51,725 bases of DNA, from contig CAYJOD010000039.1 of NCBI GenBank assembly GCA_964371655.1, forward strand, positions 1 through 51,725, in the 5' to 3' direction. Within the stretch, counting starts at the first letter, position 1. Each line of letters opens with the position of its first letter. The notes under the pieces are model-generated. The model was not told the DNA's origin, made no database searches, and was given only the letters and a program-made list of their open reading frames with translations. The stretch comes from CAZGSN01 sp964371655. GTDB lineage: Bacteria; Desulfobacterota; Binatia; HRBIN30. Shown here piece after piece: positions 31,601 through 39,891 of this stretch. Position numbers and translations under genes: made by a program.

Positions 31601-33870
31601 CCATCAGCACGGTTGCCGCCGTCGCACCGGATCTCGCGGTTACCGCCGGGGTCGCCTCCGACAACGCCCGCCGGCGCCGCGAACGCACCGCCCTCGACAC
31701 GCCGGTGTGTCGAGGCTTCATCGATACGGACCCCGAGCAAGCGCTCGGCATTGGCGTGCGTTACGAACCCGATGCCGGAGTCTGCCCCGCTGATTGCGCC
31801 TTCTTCGACAGCTTGTGCGTCGACCTCACCGCACCCGCACACGGCCAGATCCGCTGCCTCACCAAGACGGTTGACGCCGCGGACATACTTCTCGACGGCG
31901 CTCGTGTCGGTTGCGAGGCGGCGCGCCGCAGCCGTGTCGCTCGTGCCATTGGCGACGGCAGCGACGCCAGCCGACCCAAGGATGTAGCCAGCGACGGCGC
32001 CGGCCACGCCATGCTGGTTTGGGTGGAAGATGCCGGCACACCCGCCGCCTTGTTGTCTTCCTACTTCGACGGCGCGACCTGGACTGCGCCGCAAGCGTTG
32101 AGCCAGTCGGCCCTTGTCGACTCCCCGCAGGTGGCGTTTCTCGGACCCGACCGCGCTATCGCCGTTTGGGAGCAAAGTGGGCTCAGCGCTGAAGAAGCCG
32201 ACGCGGCTTCGTTGCAACAGCTGCTCGCCAGCACGGAGCTGTACACGTCGGAATGGAACGGCAGCACATGGAGCACGCCGGTCGCGATCACGAACGACAC
32301 CGTGGCGGATGCGCACCCATCGCTCGCCTCATTCCCGGCAACGCAAAGTGCGATCGTGGCGTGGACGCGCGCCAACGCCATCGCCGGCCAGCCTGCGCTC
32401 GTGGTCTCTTACTCGCTGTTGGACGGATCGAGTTGGACGCCAGCGGCCCGCGTTGCCGTCGACTCGATCGGGCTCGACTATGGACCGGTGGCCGATTTCG
32501 ATTCCAGCGGACACGCAGCCGTCGTTTTCACTCGCGACTTGGACCGTAATCCGGCGACGGTCACCGATCGCACCCTGGTTTTCTCGACGTTGAGCGGACA
32601 TTTGTGGTCGACCGGTGAAGCATTCGGTCCTGGTTACACGCCGTCCCTGGCGTTCAGTGCGGCGGACGAGCCCATCGTCGCCTTGGTGCGGCCGACGCAA
32701 GACGCCGGACCCAGCACGCAAGCAACCGGTGAAGGCAACCGCAGTCAGCTCTACGTTGCCCGCCGCCGCCAAGGGATCTGGGGCTTCGCTCCCGTCGCGA
32801 GCCGCGTCTTCGCCGAACAACCGCTCGTACGCGTGAGCAGCGACAACCACGCCCTGATCGCCTTCCGCCAATTCGACGCAGCGACGGCGGGCGGTCTGGG
32901 CACGACGCTCAGTGCCGCGAGCGCCGATCTCAATCAGGCCGAGCCGAGTTGGAGCACAGGTACGCTCGATCTGCAGAACACATGGCTGCACGCTTTCGAT
33001 CTGGATCGTGAGACGAATACCGCGATCGTCGCCGCCACGCAGCAAGGCGCGTCCATCACCGGAGTCAGCGTCGGAGATGCCGCGATCGAGGTCTCCATAC
33101 TTCCGCTCGCGCCGCGGCTGGCTCTGCGCTCGGCGATTCCTTCCGACTCGCATCCGCTCGTCGATGACGTGATCGACCTTGCCGTGGAGGTCGTGAACCG
33201 CGGACTCGGCCCGCTGCCGGAAGCGGTCGTCGTCGCTGCCATCGCCAATGGCAGCGAGGTTGGCACCTTCACGATTCCACAAGGGTTGGGCTTCGGCGCA
33301 ATCGCTACGGCAATGCTGTCCTATCGGATTACCGAGGGTGGGGTGCAGCACGTCGTCTTCAGCGCCGGCGACCAAGTCATCGGCGAGATCGCCTTCGGTT
33401 ATCCCGCCGCGCCGGCCAACCTGAGCGGATTTCTTTCACCGGCGTCGGCGCAACCGGAGCTGAGCTGGGACGAAGCCGGTCGCGGCATCCGCAGCTATCG
33501 CATCTACCGCGACCATCCGGGCGGCGCCCCGAGTTCGTTTGGCGAGCTCATAGGCGAGACGCAGGCTCTGCGCTTCACCGATGCGACGGCCGACGCCGGA
33601 CGCACGCAGCGCTACGCGGTACGCAGCGTCGACGACTACGGCGTCGAGTCCGTCGATATAGCCACCGTCACCGTGGCAGTCCCAGGCAACCCTTGCGCAG
33701 GTGACTGCGATGGCGACGGCGTCGTCACCATCGACGAAGCCGTGCTCGCGACCGCGATGGCGAACGGGTCGCGTCCGCCCAGCGCTTGTCACATCCGCGG
33801 CGCCGCCGCGGCGCCATCGATCGAAGCCGTCGTGGGGGTCATCGACAGGGCACTGGCCGGATGCCAATGA
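28684..33870 (+). CDS. Very large secreted multi-domain protein (PPC, Cna-B-like, FN3, EF-hand)
   Basis: A 1,728-residue exported protein. A signal segment LVILAAWLFLAPHRIAAQ is followed by two PPC-like domains (residues about 26-140 and 145-280), each with FDTVLYVR and LGCNDDIA. A Thr/Pro-rich stalk (about 280-402) follows. A carboxypeptidase-regulatory/Cna-B-like domain (about 590-650) begins GGIAGQVVGEDGAPL. Beta-propeller-like repeats (DGATWTAPQALS, NGSTWSTPVAIT, DGSSWTPAARV) occupy about 1100-1440. A CARDB-like domain, an FN3 domain (about 1575-1668) and a GDCDGDGVVTIDE EF-hand-like tail end it. It is probably cell-surface or extracellular. The ATG at 28684 is chosen by the signal peptide; the frame open upstream overlaps the fmdB gene. 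Confidence 0.8.
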   Translation: MNRGHLFHLVILAAWLFLAPHRIAAQMCPQLSGTFATQQTGTTSGSSAEAGSCGGAGAPEKSFVFAAPRAGVYSFDTIGSGFDTVLYVRDDNGTQLGCNDDIAAGINTQSRLSVTLAQAQTVTVFVDGFEAQSGNFSLRVNPDCPLPFRNDARDLGHALSVSVSATTTCAANFIGGASCGGPSGGSNGGAVARDAIFLYTAPSDGTYTISTEGSNFDTVLYVRLGTCSGTELGCNDDIAPGSISQSRLTRWLTSGQTIIIAVDGYADESGDYILSIVGNPATPTITATATRTRTPTLTPTITVTSTITPTPTITATLPPTNTPTVTRTLTSTRTPTRTTTQTATLTPTVTRTSTSTRTRSITPTDTPGPSATPTISPIATASPTITVTAPPPTPTSTLPPSPTQVVTGPGCCQRFLPAAVCEGPVSLPGCTQSGGVFVANASCIRGLCVSNDPTVTATPADSPTVIATSTPTQTRPPTVTQSPSPSSSPTPTTPRAFVLLASSSGVAGDPLFVNGHVARGAAGARIYWKFGAELQSLLEVVAAADGSFEAVATIPAAALPGNAQVCAAASGVAARGADIACARFTVIPAEPGGIAGQVVGEDGAPLADSDVFLGDERAAPLARATTDGNGQYDFRDLVPGNYVVHVIHDGSAFEAITRQVPPAHSVSILHRATSSPSALVARSGAIAFLTAPTYTREPINSYWLARFGSLPGGPELMVRFFANVSFVSDAPGALAFSFWRGADLLFSNVVLTPAPVGDADPELIGDAYFIDVNVSDLPAGDLTLRIARYDPDSGTEIETLEELHVAMVDLGSRWLSGRVNAPSISIDADGERIAYRFTGMLPHPDFAFDFNQDLALDASATPLENHVRLDARIDETYFNDDTWRGRVVGQEQIRLLGVDLVGAGDRTAFAGPVGAEFVSSEYFLTSSGATTTGTCPTLPAASLVRPFAFNACIAGCPLTSQTRPAVASCPALTISTVAAVAPDLAVTAGVASDNARRRRERTALDTPVCRGFIDTDPEQALGIGVRYEPDAGVCPADCAFFDSLCVDLTAPAHGQIRCLTKTVDAADILLDGARVGCEAARRSRVARAIGDGSDASRPKDVASDGAGHAMLVWVEDAGTPAALLSSYFDGATWTAPQALSQSALVDSPQVAFLGPDRAIAVWEQSGLSAEEADAASLQQLLASTELYTSEWNGSTWSTPVAITNDTVADAHPSLASFPATQSAIVAWTRANAIAGQPALVVSYSLLDGSSWTPAARVAVDSIGLDYGPVADFDSSGHAAVVFTRDLDRNPATVTDRTLVFSTLSGHLWSTGEAFGPGYTPSLAFSAADEPIVALVRPTQDAGPSTQATGEGNRSQLYVARRRQGIWGFAPVASRVFAEQPLVRVSSDNHALIAFRQFDAATAGGLGTTLSAASADLNQAEPSWSTGTLDLQNTWLHAFDLDRETNTAIVAATQQGASITGVSVGDAAIEVSILPLAPRLALRSAIPSDSHPLVDDVIDLAVEVVNRGLGPLPEAVVVAAIANGSEVGTFTIPQGLGFGAIATAMLSYRITEGGVQHVVFSAGDQVIGEIAFGYPAAPANLSGFLSPASAQPELSWDEAGRGIRSYRIYRDHPGGAPSSFGELIGETQALRFTDATADAGRTQRYAVRSVDDYGVESVDIATVTVAVPGNPCAGDCDGDGVVTIDEAVLATAMANGSRPPSACHIRGAAAAPSIEAVVGVIDRALAGCQ

Positions 33871-33880
33871 CAGATGACAG

Positions 33881-33930
33881 CTCCCCTCTCCCGCATTACC
33901 TGCGGGAGAGGGTTAGGGTGAGGGAACCGA
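33881..33930. repeat. Double-hairpin family, first hairpin only
   Basis: cctctcccgcattacctgcg and the following gggagagggttagggtgagg match the first half of copies at 2258 and 15019. Confidence 0.85.
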
Positions 33931-33948
33931 GAGGTTGATGGAAACGCC

Positions 33949-34263
33949 GTGAGCACGATTCCAACCGACTTCGACCCCAAGAATCTGGGCTGGCGCTTCC
34001 TGCTGTACTTGCCGCAATTCGTGCGTTTGTTCTGGCGCCTGCTCAAGGATCAGCGCGTGTCGGTGCTGGCGAAAGCGATCCTGGTCCTCGCCCTCGCCTA
34101 CGTCATCGCACCCATCGATCTCATTCCCGACATGATCTGGGGCATCGGCGAAATCGACGACCTCGCCATTGTGATCCTGGCGTGCCGCACCTTCCTATCC
34201 CTGTGCCCGCCGGAAGTCGTCGACGAACACGTGCGCCGCATCGGTGGTGGCACCGAGCGATGA
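33949..34263 (+). CDS. DUF1232 (YkvA-like) membrane protein
   Basis: A 104-residue protein with the DUF1232 signature VLALAYVIAPIDLIPD and a hydrophobic C-terminal part (IVILACRTFLSLCPPE). Function unknown; often beside heat-shock or membrane genes. The start is a GTG at 33949; no ATG is in frame nearby. Confidence 0.75.
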   Translation: MSTIPTDFDPKNLGWRFLLYLPQFVRLFWRLLKDQRVSVLAKAILVLALAYVIAPIDLIPDMIWGIGEIDDLAIVILACRTFLSLCPPEVVDEHVRRIGGGTER

Positions 34264-34991
34264 TGCACGCCGTCATCCGACGATTGCCCGCAGGTTGCGA
34301 CGCGCGGTATCGGCTGCCGCGCGGCCGGCGGCATGATCGACCCAGCCGAATTCGGCGGCTGCAGACGACGGCGGGGGTCTTTCTTGCGTATCGGTCACGA
34401 ACTGGAATCGAGGGACGTAGCGCAGGTTTGGAGGATACGACGACCAATGCCTCCAATTGCGCGCTACGTCCCCAGACACGCTGACCGCTTGCTTACGCGC
34501 GCGGCTCTGACCTGGCGAAGCCCTGCGGATCTCGACCTGAGCCGCGACCGTCAGGGAGCGGTGATTCGTGGGATCTCCCACGCGCGCCACGACTAACGTT
34601 CGAGATCTTGCAGCCACGAAGAGATTTTGAACCGCGGATGGACGCGGATCGACGCGGATGAGAGACGTACTGTTCGCGGCGAAGACCAGCGTCGCGATGG
34701 TGCGAGCCGGATGGAGAACGAGGGACCAGCAATCCGCGTCCATCCCCGTCCATCCGCGGTTCTTCTTCCTCATAGCGGTTGGCGGATGCGGTGCGCGGCA
34801 AGCGACCTGAGCGCTTGCCTGTCGTGTTGACTCGCCAAGACATCGAGGGACGTACCGACGATTCGAACAATTTCGCGGCGCATCCCAGCTCACGCCAGCG
34901 GCGAGCGCAGATGGACCAAACGGCCGCTGCTTCCCCGAGATCCACTGGGTTGTAGTTTCGCTGCGCGCGAGAAGCACGCTAGACTGCTGAC
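34264..34991. repeat. 728-bp non-coding stretch of dispersed repeats
   Basis: In order: an inverted pair ggacgtagcgcaggtttgga/gcgcgctacgtcc (34413-34475), a 'gatctcgacctgagccgcga' unit (34480-34600), the palindromic 'ccgcggatg' element (34627-34762), and a 'cgagggacgta' unit (34849-34935) that is repeated at 35659-35750. No gene is convincing. Confidence 0.7.
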
Positions 34992-35451
34992 ATGGCGCGC
35001 GGCACCGTTTACGTGGAGACCACTGTCGTCAGCTACGTTGTGGCGCGGCCGAGCCGCGATGTTATCGCATTGGCACACCAGGAATTGACGCGCCAGTGGT
35101 GGTCACGCCGCGACAGCTTTGAACTGTATCTCTCGCCCGTCGCGACGTCGAGCAGGCACGCGAACGATTGCGTTTGCTTGAACCGTATCCTGTGCTCGCT
35201 GCCTTGGCGCGTGTCGAGCAGATTGCCGCAATCTACCTTCGCGAGCTGCGTCTTCCAGAACGCGCAATCCGTGACGCGGCGCACTTGGCGTTCGCTTGCG
35301 CTTACGAGATGGATACTTGTTGACCTGGAACTGCGCGCACATCGCCAACGCGGAAGTCCGCCGGAGCCTTGCGAAGCTGAATGAACGTTTGGGAATCAGC
35401 ACGCCCACGACCGGCACCCCAGAGGAGCTACTCGATGAGGAGGTCGATTAG
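34992..35451 (+). pseudogene. PIN-domain toxin relic with two frameshifts
   Basis: The first frame gives MARGTVYVETTVVSYVVARP, a PIN-domain start with an acidic Glu where Asp is usual. A shift near 35130 moves to RRDVEQARERLRLLEPYPV and IRDAAHLAFACAYEMD. A second shift near 35318 gives LTWNCAHIANAEVRRSLAKL and TPEELLDEEVD before the stop at 35449. All three parts together restore a roughly 150-residue VapC/PIN-like ribonuclease. The antitoxin-like gene follows four bases later. Confidence 0.8.
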
Positions 35452-35454
35452 ACT

Positions 35455-35652
35455 ATGCACCGAGATCCCGTTGTTCAAGAGACCCGAGCGGCGGCTCGCA
35501 CGCTCGAGGAAGCCGCTGGTAACGACGTGCACCGCTACTTCGAGAACCTGCGCGCAAAGCAGGCGCAGTACGCCGATCGCCTCATTGAGACGGTTGCTTC
35601 ACCTACCTCTACATCCGAAGCGCGCGCAGTCGCCAAGGATGCTGCGGAGTGA
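35455..35652 (+). CDS. Antitoxin-like protein paired with the PIN relic
   Basis: A 65-residue protein, MHRDPVVQETRAAARTLEEA then GNDVHRYFENLRAKQAQ. The form 'xxDPxVxExRxxxxxLExxxGND' is shared with the MWKDPIV protein at 1414-1596. Here the partner is a PIN toxin (now frameshifted), which suggests that the whole small family acts as antitoxins. It may remain intact only because it is harmless. Confidence 0.6.
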   Translation: MHRDPVVQETRAAARTLEEAAGNDVHRYFENLRAKQAQYADRLIETVASPTSTSEARAVAKDAAE

Positions 35653-35658
35653 AGTGCT

Positions 35659-35838
35659 GGAAATCGAGGGACGAAGCAACGATTCGGACGGTCTTGCAGC
35701 GCAACCCAGTTCGCGCCAGTCGCGAGCGCAAATGGACCAAATGATCGCTACGTCCAGAAGATTTCCTGCGGATCTCGACCTGAGCCGCGACCGTCAGGGA
35801 GCGGTGAGTCGTGGGATCTCCCGCGCGCCACGAACCGC
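35659..35838. repeat. 'cgagggacg' and 'gatctcgacctgagccgcga' repeats, joined copies
   Basis: The first half (35659-35750) repeats 34849-34935; the second (35763-35838) repeats 34510-34585. The two families lie side by side here in the same orientation. Confidence 0.7.
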
Positions 35839-35960
35839 GCAAGAATTGCTAGGCCATCGTGATGTCAAGACCACGATGATTTACACCCAGGTCCTGAATC
35901 GCGGCGGACGTAGCGTGCAGAGTCCCGCCGACCAACTTGTCGAGGGTGGCGCACGAGGCC
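35831..35960 (+). pseudogene. C-terminal remnant of a tyrosine integrase
   Basis: The frame reads RTAQELLGHRDVKTTMIYTQ then VLNRGGRSVQSPADQL. This is the C-terminal catalytic part of tyrosine recombinases, with LGHxDVxTTxxY holding the nucleophilic Tyr and preceding His. 'VLNRGG..V.SP' is typical of integron-type and related integrases. The rest of the gene is absent, cut off by a dispersed repeat upstream. Confidence 0.8.
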
Positions 35961-36156
35961 GCGAGGGTCGGCAGCGTAACACGCCGAGAATCTACGTGAC
36001 GCTACAACCGCTAGAGGTTTGACTTCAGCGCCGATCCTGCACTAGGGTTCGCTTGTGTCGGGGTGCTGCTGCGCTCCAGAAATCTGCAAGAATCGCCGAC
36101 TTTTTTCGGGAGTAGGTTAGTGGTTTGGCGGCTTGAGGCGCGCCAGAAAGACTGGA

Positions 36157-36960
36157 ATGGCTGCCCACCCAGGATGCTATGCGCAGATTCTAAATGACTG
36201 CTCGTCCAAGCTGTCTCGCGAGCACTACGTCTCGCAGGCAGTCCTCGATTTGCTGGGGGATGAACATAGGATCACAAACGCGAGGTGGTTGCCTCCAGGC
36301 GAACAAAGTAAGCCACTCGCGACAAGCGCGCTGGGTTCTCGTATCCTGTGTGAAAAGCATAACTGCGCTCTCTCGCCCCTCGACGCCCATGCTCGCCATT
36401 TTTTCGGTGCGTTGCTGTGGGGCATCTCCGATAGGCCCCCTCAACAGTTGCACCGTCGCGTCACTATCGATGCGCACCTACTGGAACTCTGGCTGTTGAA
36501 AGCGTGTTGTGGCGCTTTCGCCTCTGGGAGTCTGCTCGAGCGTCGACGCTCCGTACCCAGGCGGATCCCGGACTCCTGGGTGAGTCTTCTCTTCTCTGGA
36601 ACAGATTGGCAGCCAACAACCGGAATGAACATTCGGCAAGCTACCGTGCATCCATTTCGGGGGTACGCGATAGGACCGGTCTACTTTGAGGATCTCTGCG
36701 CCGGAGGTGGCTTTGAGTTCGCGGGCGTCGAGCTGTTCATCTTTCCTACCCCTGGAGCAACGAATCGAATTCTTGAGGAATCGAGCGGTGAATTGCGGCC
36801 GTTGATCTATCGCCCTGGCAAGATTCGTATCGAATCACGAGGGCGCGCCATAGACATCGACCTCAACTGGCGCGGGTGGACTCCAGTTGAACGCATTCGG
36901 TATCGGTATGCTGACGCCGAAGCCCTTGCACGCGACGCGCAAAAAGATGCGCGCGCGTGA
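36157..36960 (+). CDS. Hypothetical protein, possible HNH-like
   Basis: A 267-residue protein. SREHYVSQAVLDLL and ILCEKHNCALSPLDA resemble the paired parts of an HNH-like nuclease, where a Cys/His pair binds metal and 'REH' lies in the core, but the full motif is not secure. No signal peptide. The ATG at 36157 is chosen over a TTG at 36133. It overlaps the open frame of the next gene region only by a few bases, so the two may be co-transcribed. Its position among mobile fragments suggests an accessory gene. Confidence 0.5.
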   Translation: MAAHPGCYAQILNDCSSKLSREHYVSQAVLDLLGDEHRITNARWLPPGEQSKPLATSALGSRILCEKHNCALSPLDAHARHFFGALLWGISDRPPQQLHRRVTIDAHLLELWLLKACCGAFASGSLLERRRSVPRRIPDSWVSLLFSGTDWQPTTGMNIRQATVHPFRGYAIGPVYFEDLCAGGGFEFAGVELFIFPTPGATNRILEESSGELRPLIYRPGKIRIESRGRAIDIDLNWRGWTPVERIRYRYADAEALARDAQKDARA

Positions 36961-37049
36961 AGGGCGGCGTTCGGGGACGCCTGGCGGTCCGGGTGAGGCA
37001 GGTCTCCATGAGACTTGTCCTTACTCCGGTAATGTGCGAAGGGAAACGC

Positions 37050-37310
37050 ATGGTGCTCGCACAGTCAAAGGTGACCGCGCAGGGACAGATCTCGGTTCCC
37101 GCAGAGGTACGGCGGAGGCTGGGACTTGGCCCCGGTTCCGTTCTCGAATGGGACGAGGACGACGATAGGATCGTCGTCCGCAGAGCGGGCCGATACAGTT
37201 CGGAGGAGATTCATCGGCAGCTGTTCGCCAAGGCCCCGAAAACGCGAAGCCTAGCTGACCTGAAGGAGGGAATTGGGCGGCACATGCGGAAGAAGCATGC
37301 GCGCGGTTGA
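37050..37310 (+). CDS. AbrB/MazE-family antitoxin
   Basis: An 86-residue protein with the SpoVT-AbrB fold: KVTAQGQISVPAEVRRRLGL and GSVLEWDEDDDRIVVRRAG. It would bind DNA and neutralise the neighbouring toxin. The ATG at 37050 (MVLAQSKVT) is the best start, though others lie upstream. Its last 14 bases overlap the PIN gene, so expression is coupled. Confidence 0.8.
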   Translation: MVLAQSKVTAQGQISVPAEVRRRLGLGPGSVLEWDEDDDRIVVRRAGRYSSEEIHRQLFAKAPKTRSLADLKEGIGRHMRKKHARG

Positions 37311-37779
37311 TACCAACGTCCTGGTGCGCCTGATCACCCGCGACGACCCCAAGCAACTGACGAGGGCGGAGTCGTTCGTAGCGCCGGGCGCTTGGGTATC
37401 GCATCTGGTTCTGGCCGAGACGATACGGGTCTTGGAGTCCGTATACGAGCTTGACGCCGCGGGGCGCGCCACCGCCGTAGACAGGCTCCTGAATCACCGC
37501 AGTCTCACGCTCCAGGATGCGGACGTGGTCACGGCGGCGCTTGCGCACTTTCGGCACAAACCAGCGCTTGGCTTTTCTGATTGCCTGGTTCTGGAGATCG
37601 CCCGAAAGGCGGGGCATCTTCCCCTTGGAACCTTCGACCGCGATCTTGGGAAATTCGAGGGCAGCGAGCGCCTGCGATCTGTCGAGCCGAGCAGTGCGTC
37701 GGACGACTTGCCTCTCCACCTACACCGCCACAACCTGGAACACCGGAATCGTCGCGGCGATCTGCTCGAACTCGGATAG
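37297..37779 (+). CDS. PIN-domain toxin (VapC-type)
   Basis: A PIN-type ribonuclease of about 130 residues plus a tail (160 in all). AVDTNVLVRLI holds the first catalytic Asp; LAETIRVLE and DADVVTAALAHF follow, then LGFSDCLVLEIARKAG and GTFDRDLGKF, the later acidic sites. All four acidic positions expected of the family are present, so it is probably active. It pairs with the AbrB-type antitoxin. Its tail overlaps the opposite-strand F420 gene by 60 bases, so the true C-terminus may be earlier. Confidence 0.8.
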   Translation: MRAVDTNVLVRLITRDDPKQLTRAESFVAPGAWVSHLVLAETIRVLESVYELDAAGRATAVDRLLNHRSLTLQDADVVTAALAHFRHKPALGFSDCLVLEIARKAGHLPLGTFDRDLGKFEGSERLRSVEPSSASDDLPLHLHRHNLEHRNRRGDLLELG

Positions 37780-38181
37780 CGGCGCGTCTTTGTCGACGCT
37801 GATGTGCGGGCGCGCTCCGGGGGCGCGCTGCAGGTACTGTTTCAGAATCGGCGCGCGGCGTGCGGCCGGGATCTCGTCGAGCCGCACCTCTTCGCGACGT
37901 CCGTGGCTCAGCACCGCCCTACCACCGCTGGCCTGCAGATTGCGCACCCACGCCACCTTTTCGCCAAGCATCGCTACCAGGTAACGCTGTCCTTCGACCG
38001 TGACCAAGACCATAGGGAATGCGGCGACCTTACCCGAACGCCGCCCCTTCACCTCCAGAGTGACCAAGTAATTCTGCGCCACACCCCACGCGCCCAGCGT
38101 GGCCCAGGCGCGATTCAAGATCCGTGCGAGTCGATTGGGGCGCTGCCCTCGGTACATCCAGCGAGCGAACGTGTCGTGCAT
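37720..38181 (-). CDS. Deazaflavin-dependent nitroreductase-family protein
   Basis: A 153-residue protein, FARWMYRGQRPNRLARILNR then LVTLEVKGRRSGKVAAFPMV and YLVAMLGEKVAWVRNLQASG. These are features of the DDN/F420-dependent reductase family, which uses coenzyme F420 or related flavins to reduce nitro or quinone compounds. The ATG at 38181 is the best start; the frame extends to 38268 without support. The gene is convergent with the PIN toxin gene and overlaps it slightly. Confidence 0.75.
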   Translation of the reverse strand: MHDTFARWMYRGQRPNRLARILNRAWATLGAWGVAQNYLVTLEVKGRRSGKVAAFPMVLVTVEGQRYLVAMLGEKVAWVRNLQASGGRAVLSHGRREEVRLDEIPAARRAPILKQYLQRAPGARPHISVDKDAPLSEFEQIAATIPVFQVVAV

Positions 38182-38336
38182 CGGCGAGCTCCTGTGACGC
38201 CTGCAAATACACCCTTGGCGCCGCGGACAATAGTCAGGTGAACGGCGTGCGAGGCGACCCTGGCGCAAAGCCGGACTTCAGCCGGAAAACCTCAGTTGGA
38301 ACCGCCAATGCAGGCCGATACACGCGGACCAGGGTC

Positions 38337-38985
38337 TAAACTGATCAGCTTGTCGTGAGGAATCGAGTCGAAGTATCCTTTCAGGTCCGCGTCATATCAC
38401 CGCCTGATACCCGGCCTGGAGATGACCGCGTATCTCCCGCAGCGCCTGGTGCGCCGAGCGCCCGGGGCGAAACCCGTACGAGCAGTCCAGGAAATCCGCT
38501 TCGAATATCGGCTCCAGGATCAGCAAGCTTGCTGTCTGCACGATCCGATCGCGCAGGGTCGGGATGCCCAGGGGTCTCGCCTTCCCATTCGCTTTGGGGA
38601 TGTACACGCGCCGTACGGCTCGTGGTCGGTAGGTCTTGGTGCGCAGCTCCTCGTGGAGTTGCTCGACCAACTGCATCGCACCCTCCTCGTTGGCCTCGAT
38701 CATCTCAATCGATACCCCATCGACTCCGGCACTGCCGCCGTTGGCTGCCACCTGCAACCACGCCGCCCACAACACATCGCGCCGATAGATCCGGTCGTAC
38801 AACGCATAAAACCGGAACTTCGGCTCCTGCTTGGCCTTTTGGCCCAGCTTCTGTCGCAGAGAAGTCAGTTTCTCCGGCATCGCCGCACGCTTCCCCGCAC
38901 GCGGGTCCCTGTCGGTCGTCTCCGGTTGCTCCGTAGTGGGACGTTGGTCCAAGCGGCTCACCTCTCCTCTGACATCAGCACACAA
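38337..38985 (-). pseudogene. Group II intron reverse transcriptase/maturase, truncated and frameshifted
   Basis: The frame gives RFYALYDRIYRRDVL, GSAGVDGVSIEMIEANE, YRPRAVRRVYIPKANGKARP, LGIPTLRDRIVQTASLLILE and FLDCSYGFRPGRSAHQAL: conserved RT blocks 0 to 2. At about 38394 the frame shifts; the next text, DADLKGYFDSIPHDKLI, is the following block. The catalytic YADD box and the maturase domain are missing. Confidence 0.85.
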
Positions 38986-39432
38986 TGGCTACGGCCCCTT
39001 CGCTCCACGGTCGTTACTCGCTTCCTCGCTACTACGAGCCGCTCCGACTCCCGGCCACAGCCGCACGCACGGTTATGTCTTCCCGCACGGCGTCGAGCAC
39101 CTCGCGTGCTCCGCTGCGCCGGGTCTCCCAGGTTCCTCGGCCGTTCTGTCCCCGCGCGCTGTCTCCATCCACCCCGGAAGGCCCGACGGCTGCACGCGCC
39201 CGTTGCTTCACCGTCGGTTGCAGGCTTCAGCACATCCGAACGACTGGCCACCTTCACTTTGCGTAACGAGGCTGATCCGAGTTCGCTTTCGCTACGGCTC
39301 GCGGGTTTGCTCCCCGAGGCTTCGTCGGCCGCATCGCTGCGACTCACGCTCGGTTCGCTACCTGATGAACGGGCAATTATCAGGGCAACCTCCTTTCAGG
39401 TTACTAGAACGGCCAGGCTTCGCCTGGCGCAC
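38986..39432 (-). ncRNA. Group II intron 5' RNA domains
   Basis: The 447 bases between the gtgcg start and the reverse-transcriptase frame are rich in paired segments such as gtgcgccaggcgaagcctgg and a ccgagcgtgagtcgcagcga region. No gene is plausible in either strand. This is the usual location of domains I-III. The intron is not functional because its 3' end is gone. Confidence 0.7.
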
Positions 39433-39468
39433 CGGATGGACGCGGATGAAGGATGTGCTGTGCGGCGC

Positions 39469-39891
39469 TCAGGCGCGGCGGCGTAGGCACTGCTGTGGCG
39501 TTCGGCGAATCAGCGTGCCGACTTGATCAAAGTCGGCGTCGAAGCTGCAAATGGCATCGAGTCCTGCCGCTATCACAACCGCTGAATGGAGTGCGTCGCG
39601 AGCGCCGAGATGTGGGTAGTGCACAACGAGGGCGCGGGTGCGGTCGAGGTGCTCGGCGGTGATTGGCAAGACCGTCGGAACAATCTGCCGCGCCAGATCG
39701 TAGACGCGCCCAGCATCGCTGCGTCGGCCGATTGCAAGGTAGCGGTGCAGGATCTCTTGTAGCACCTCGGCGTCGATCACCGCATCGAGGTGACCGAGAG
39801 CGACGCGGCGCAGGAACGTCAGGCTGGGACGTTTGTTCGGGTGCGGTTGTCCCGCTGCATACATGAAGATGTTTGAATCGATCAGGATCAC
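39469..39891 (-). CDS. VapC-type PIN toxin
   Basis: A 140-residue PIN ribonuclease. ILIDSNIFMYAAG carries the first Asp; AEVLQEILHRY the conserved Glu region; LGARDALHSAVVIAAG the third acidic site; and SFDADFDQVG the fourth. All are present, so it is probably active on RNA. The start is GTG at 39891, which overlaps the antitoxin stop as GTGA. It lies between group II intron remnants. Confidence 0.8.
   Translation of the reverse strand: MILIDSNIFMYAAGQPHPNKRPSLTFLRRVALGHLDAVIDAEVLQEILHRYLAIGRRSDAGRVYDLARQIVPTVLPITAEHLDRTRALVVHYPHLGARDALHSAVVIAAGLDAICSFDADFDQVGTLIRRTPQQCLRRRA

Larger units (their letters stand above)
38335..39432 (-). mobile_element. Group II intron, 3'-truncated
   Basis: On the minus strand the element begins at 39432 with gtgcgccaggcgaagcctgg, a typical bacterial group II 5' end, and continues through a structured ~450-base RNA to a reverse-transcriptase gene. 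The gene is cut off near 38335 and domains V-VI are missing. The 5' exon is a 'cgcgtccatccg' arm of the dispersed palindromic repeat, so the intron entered that repeat. Confidence 0.8.
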
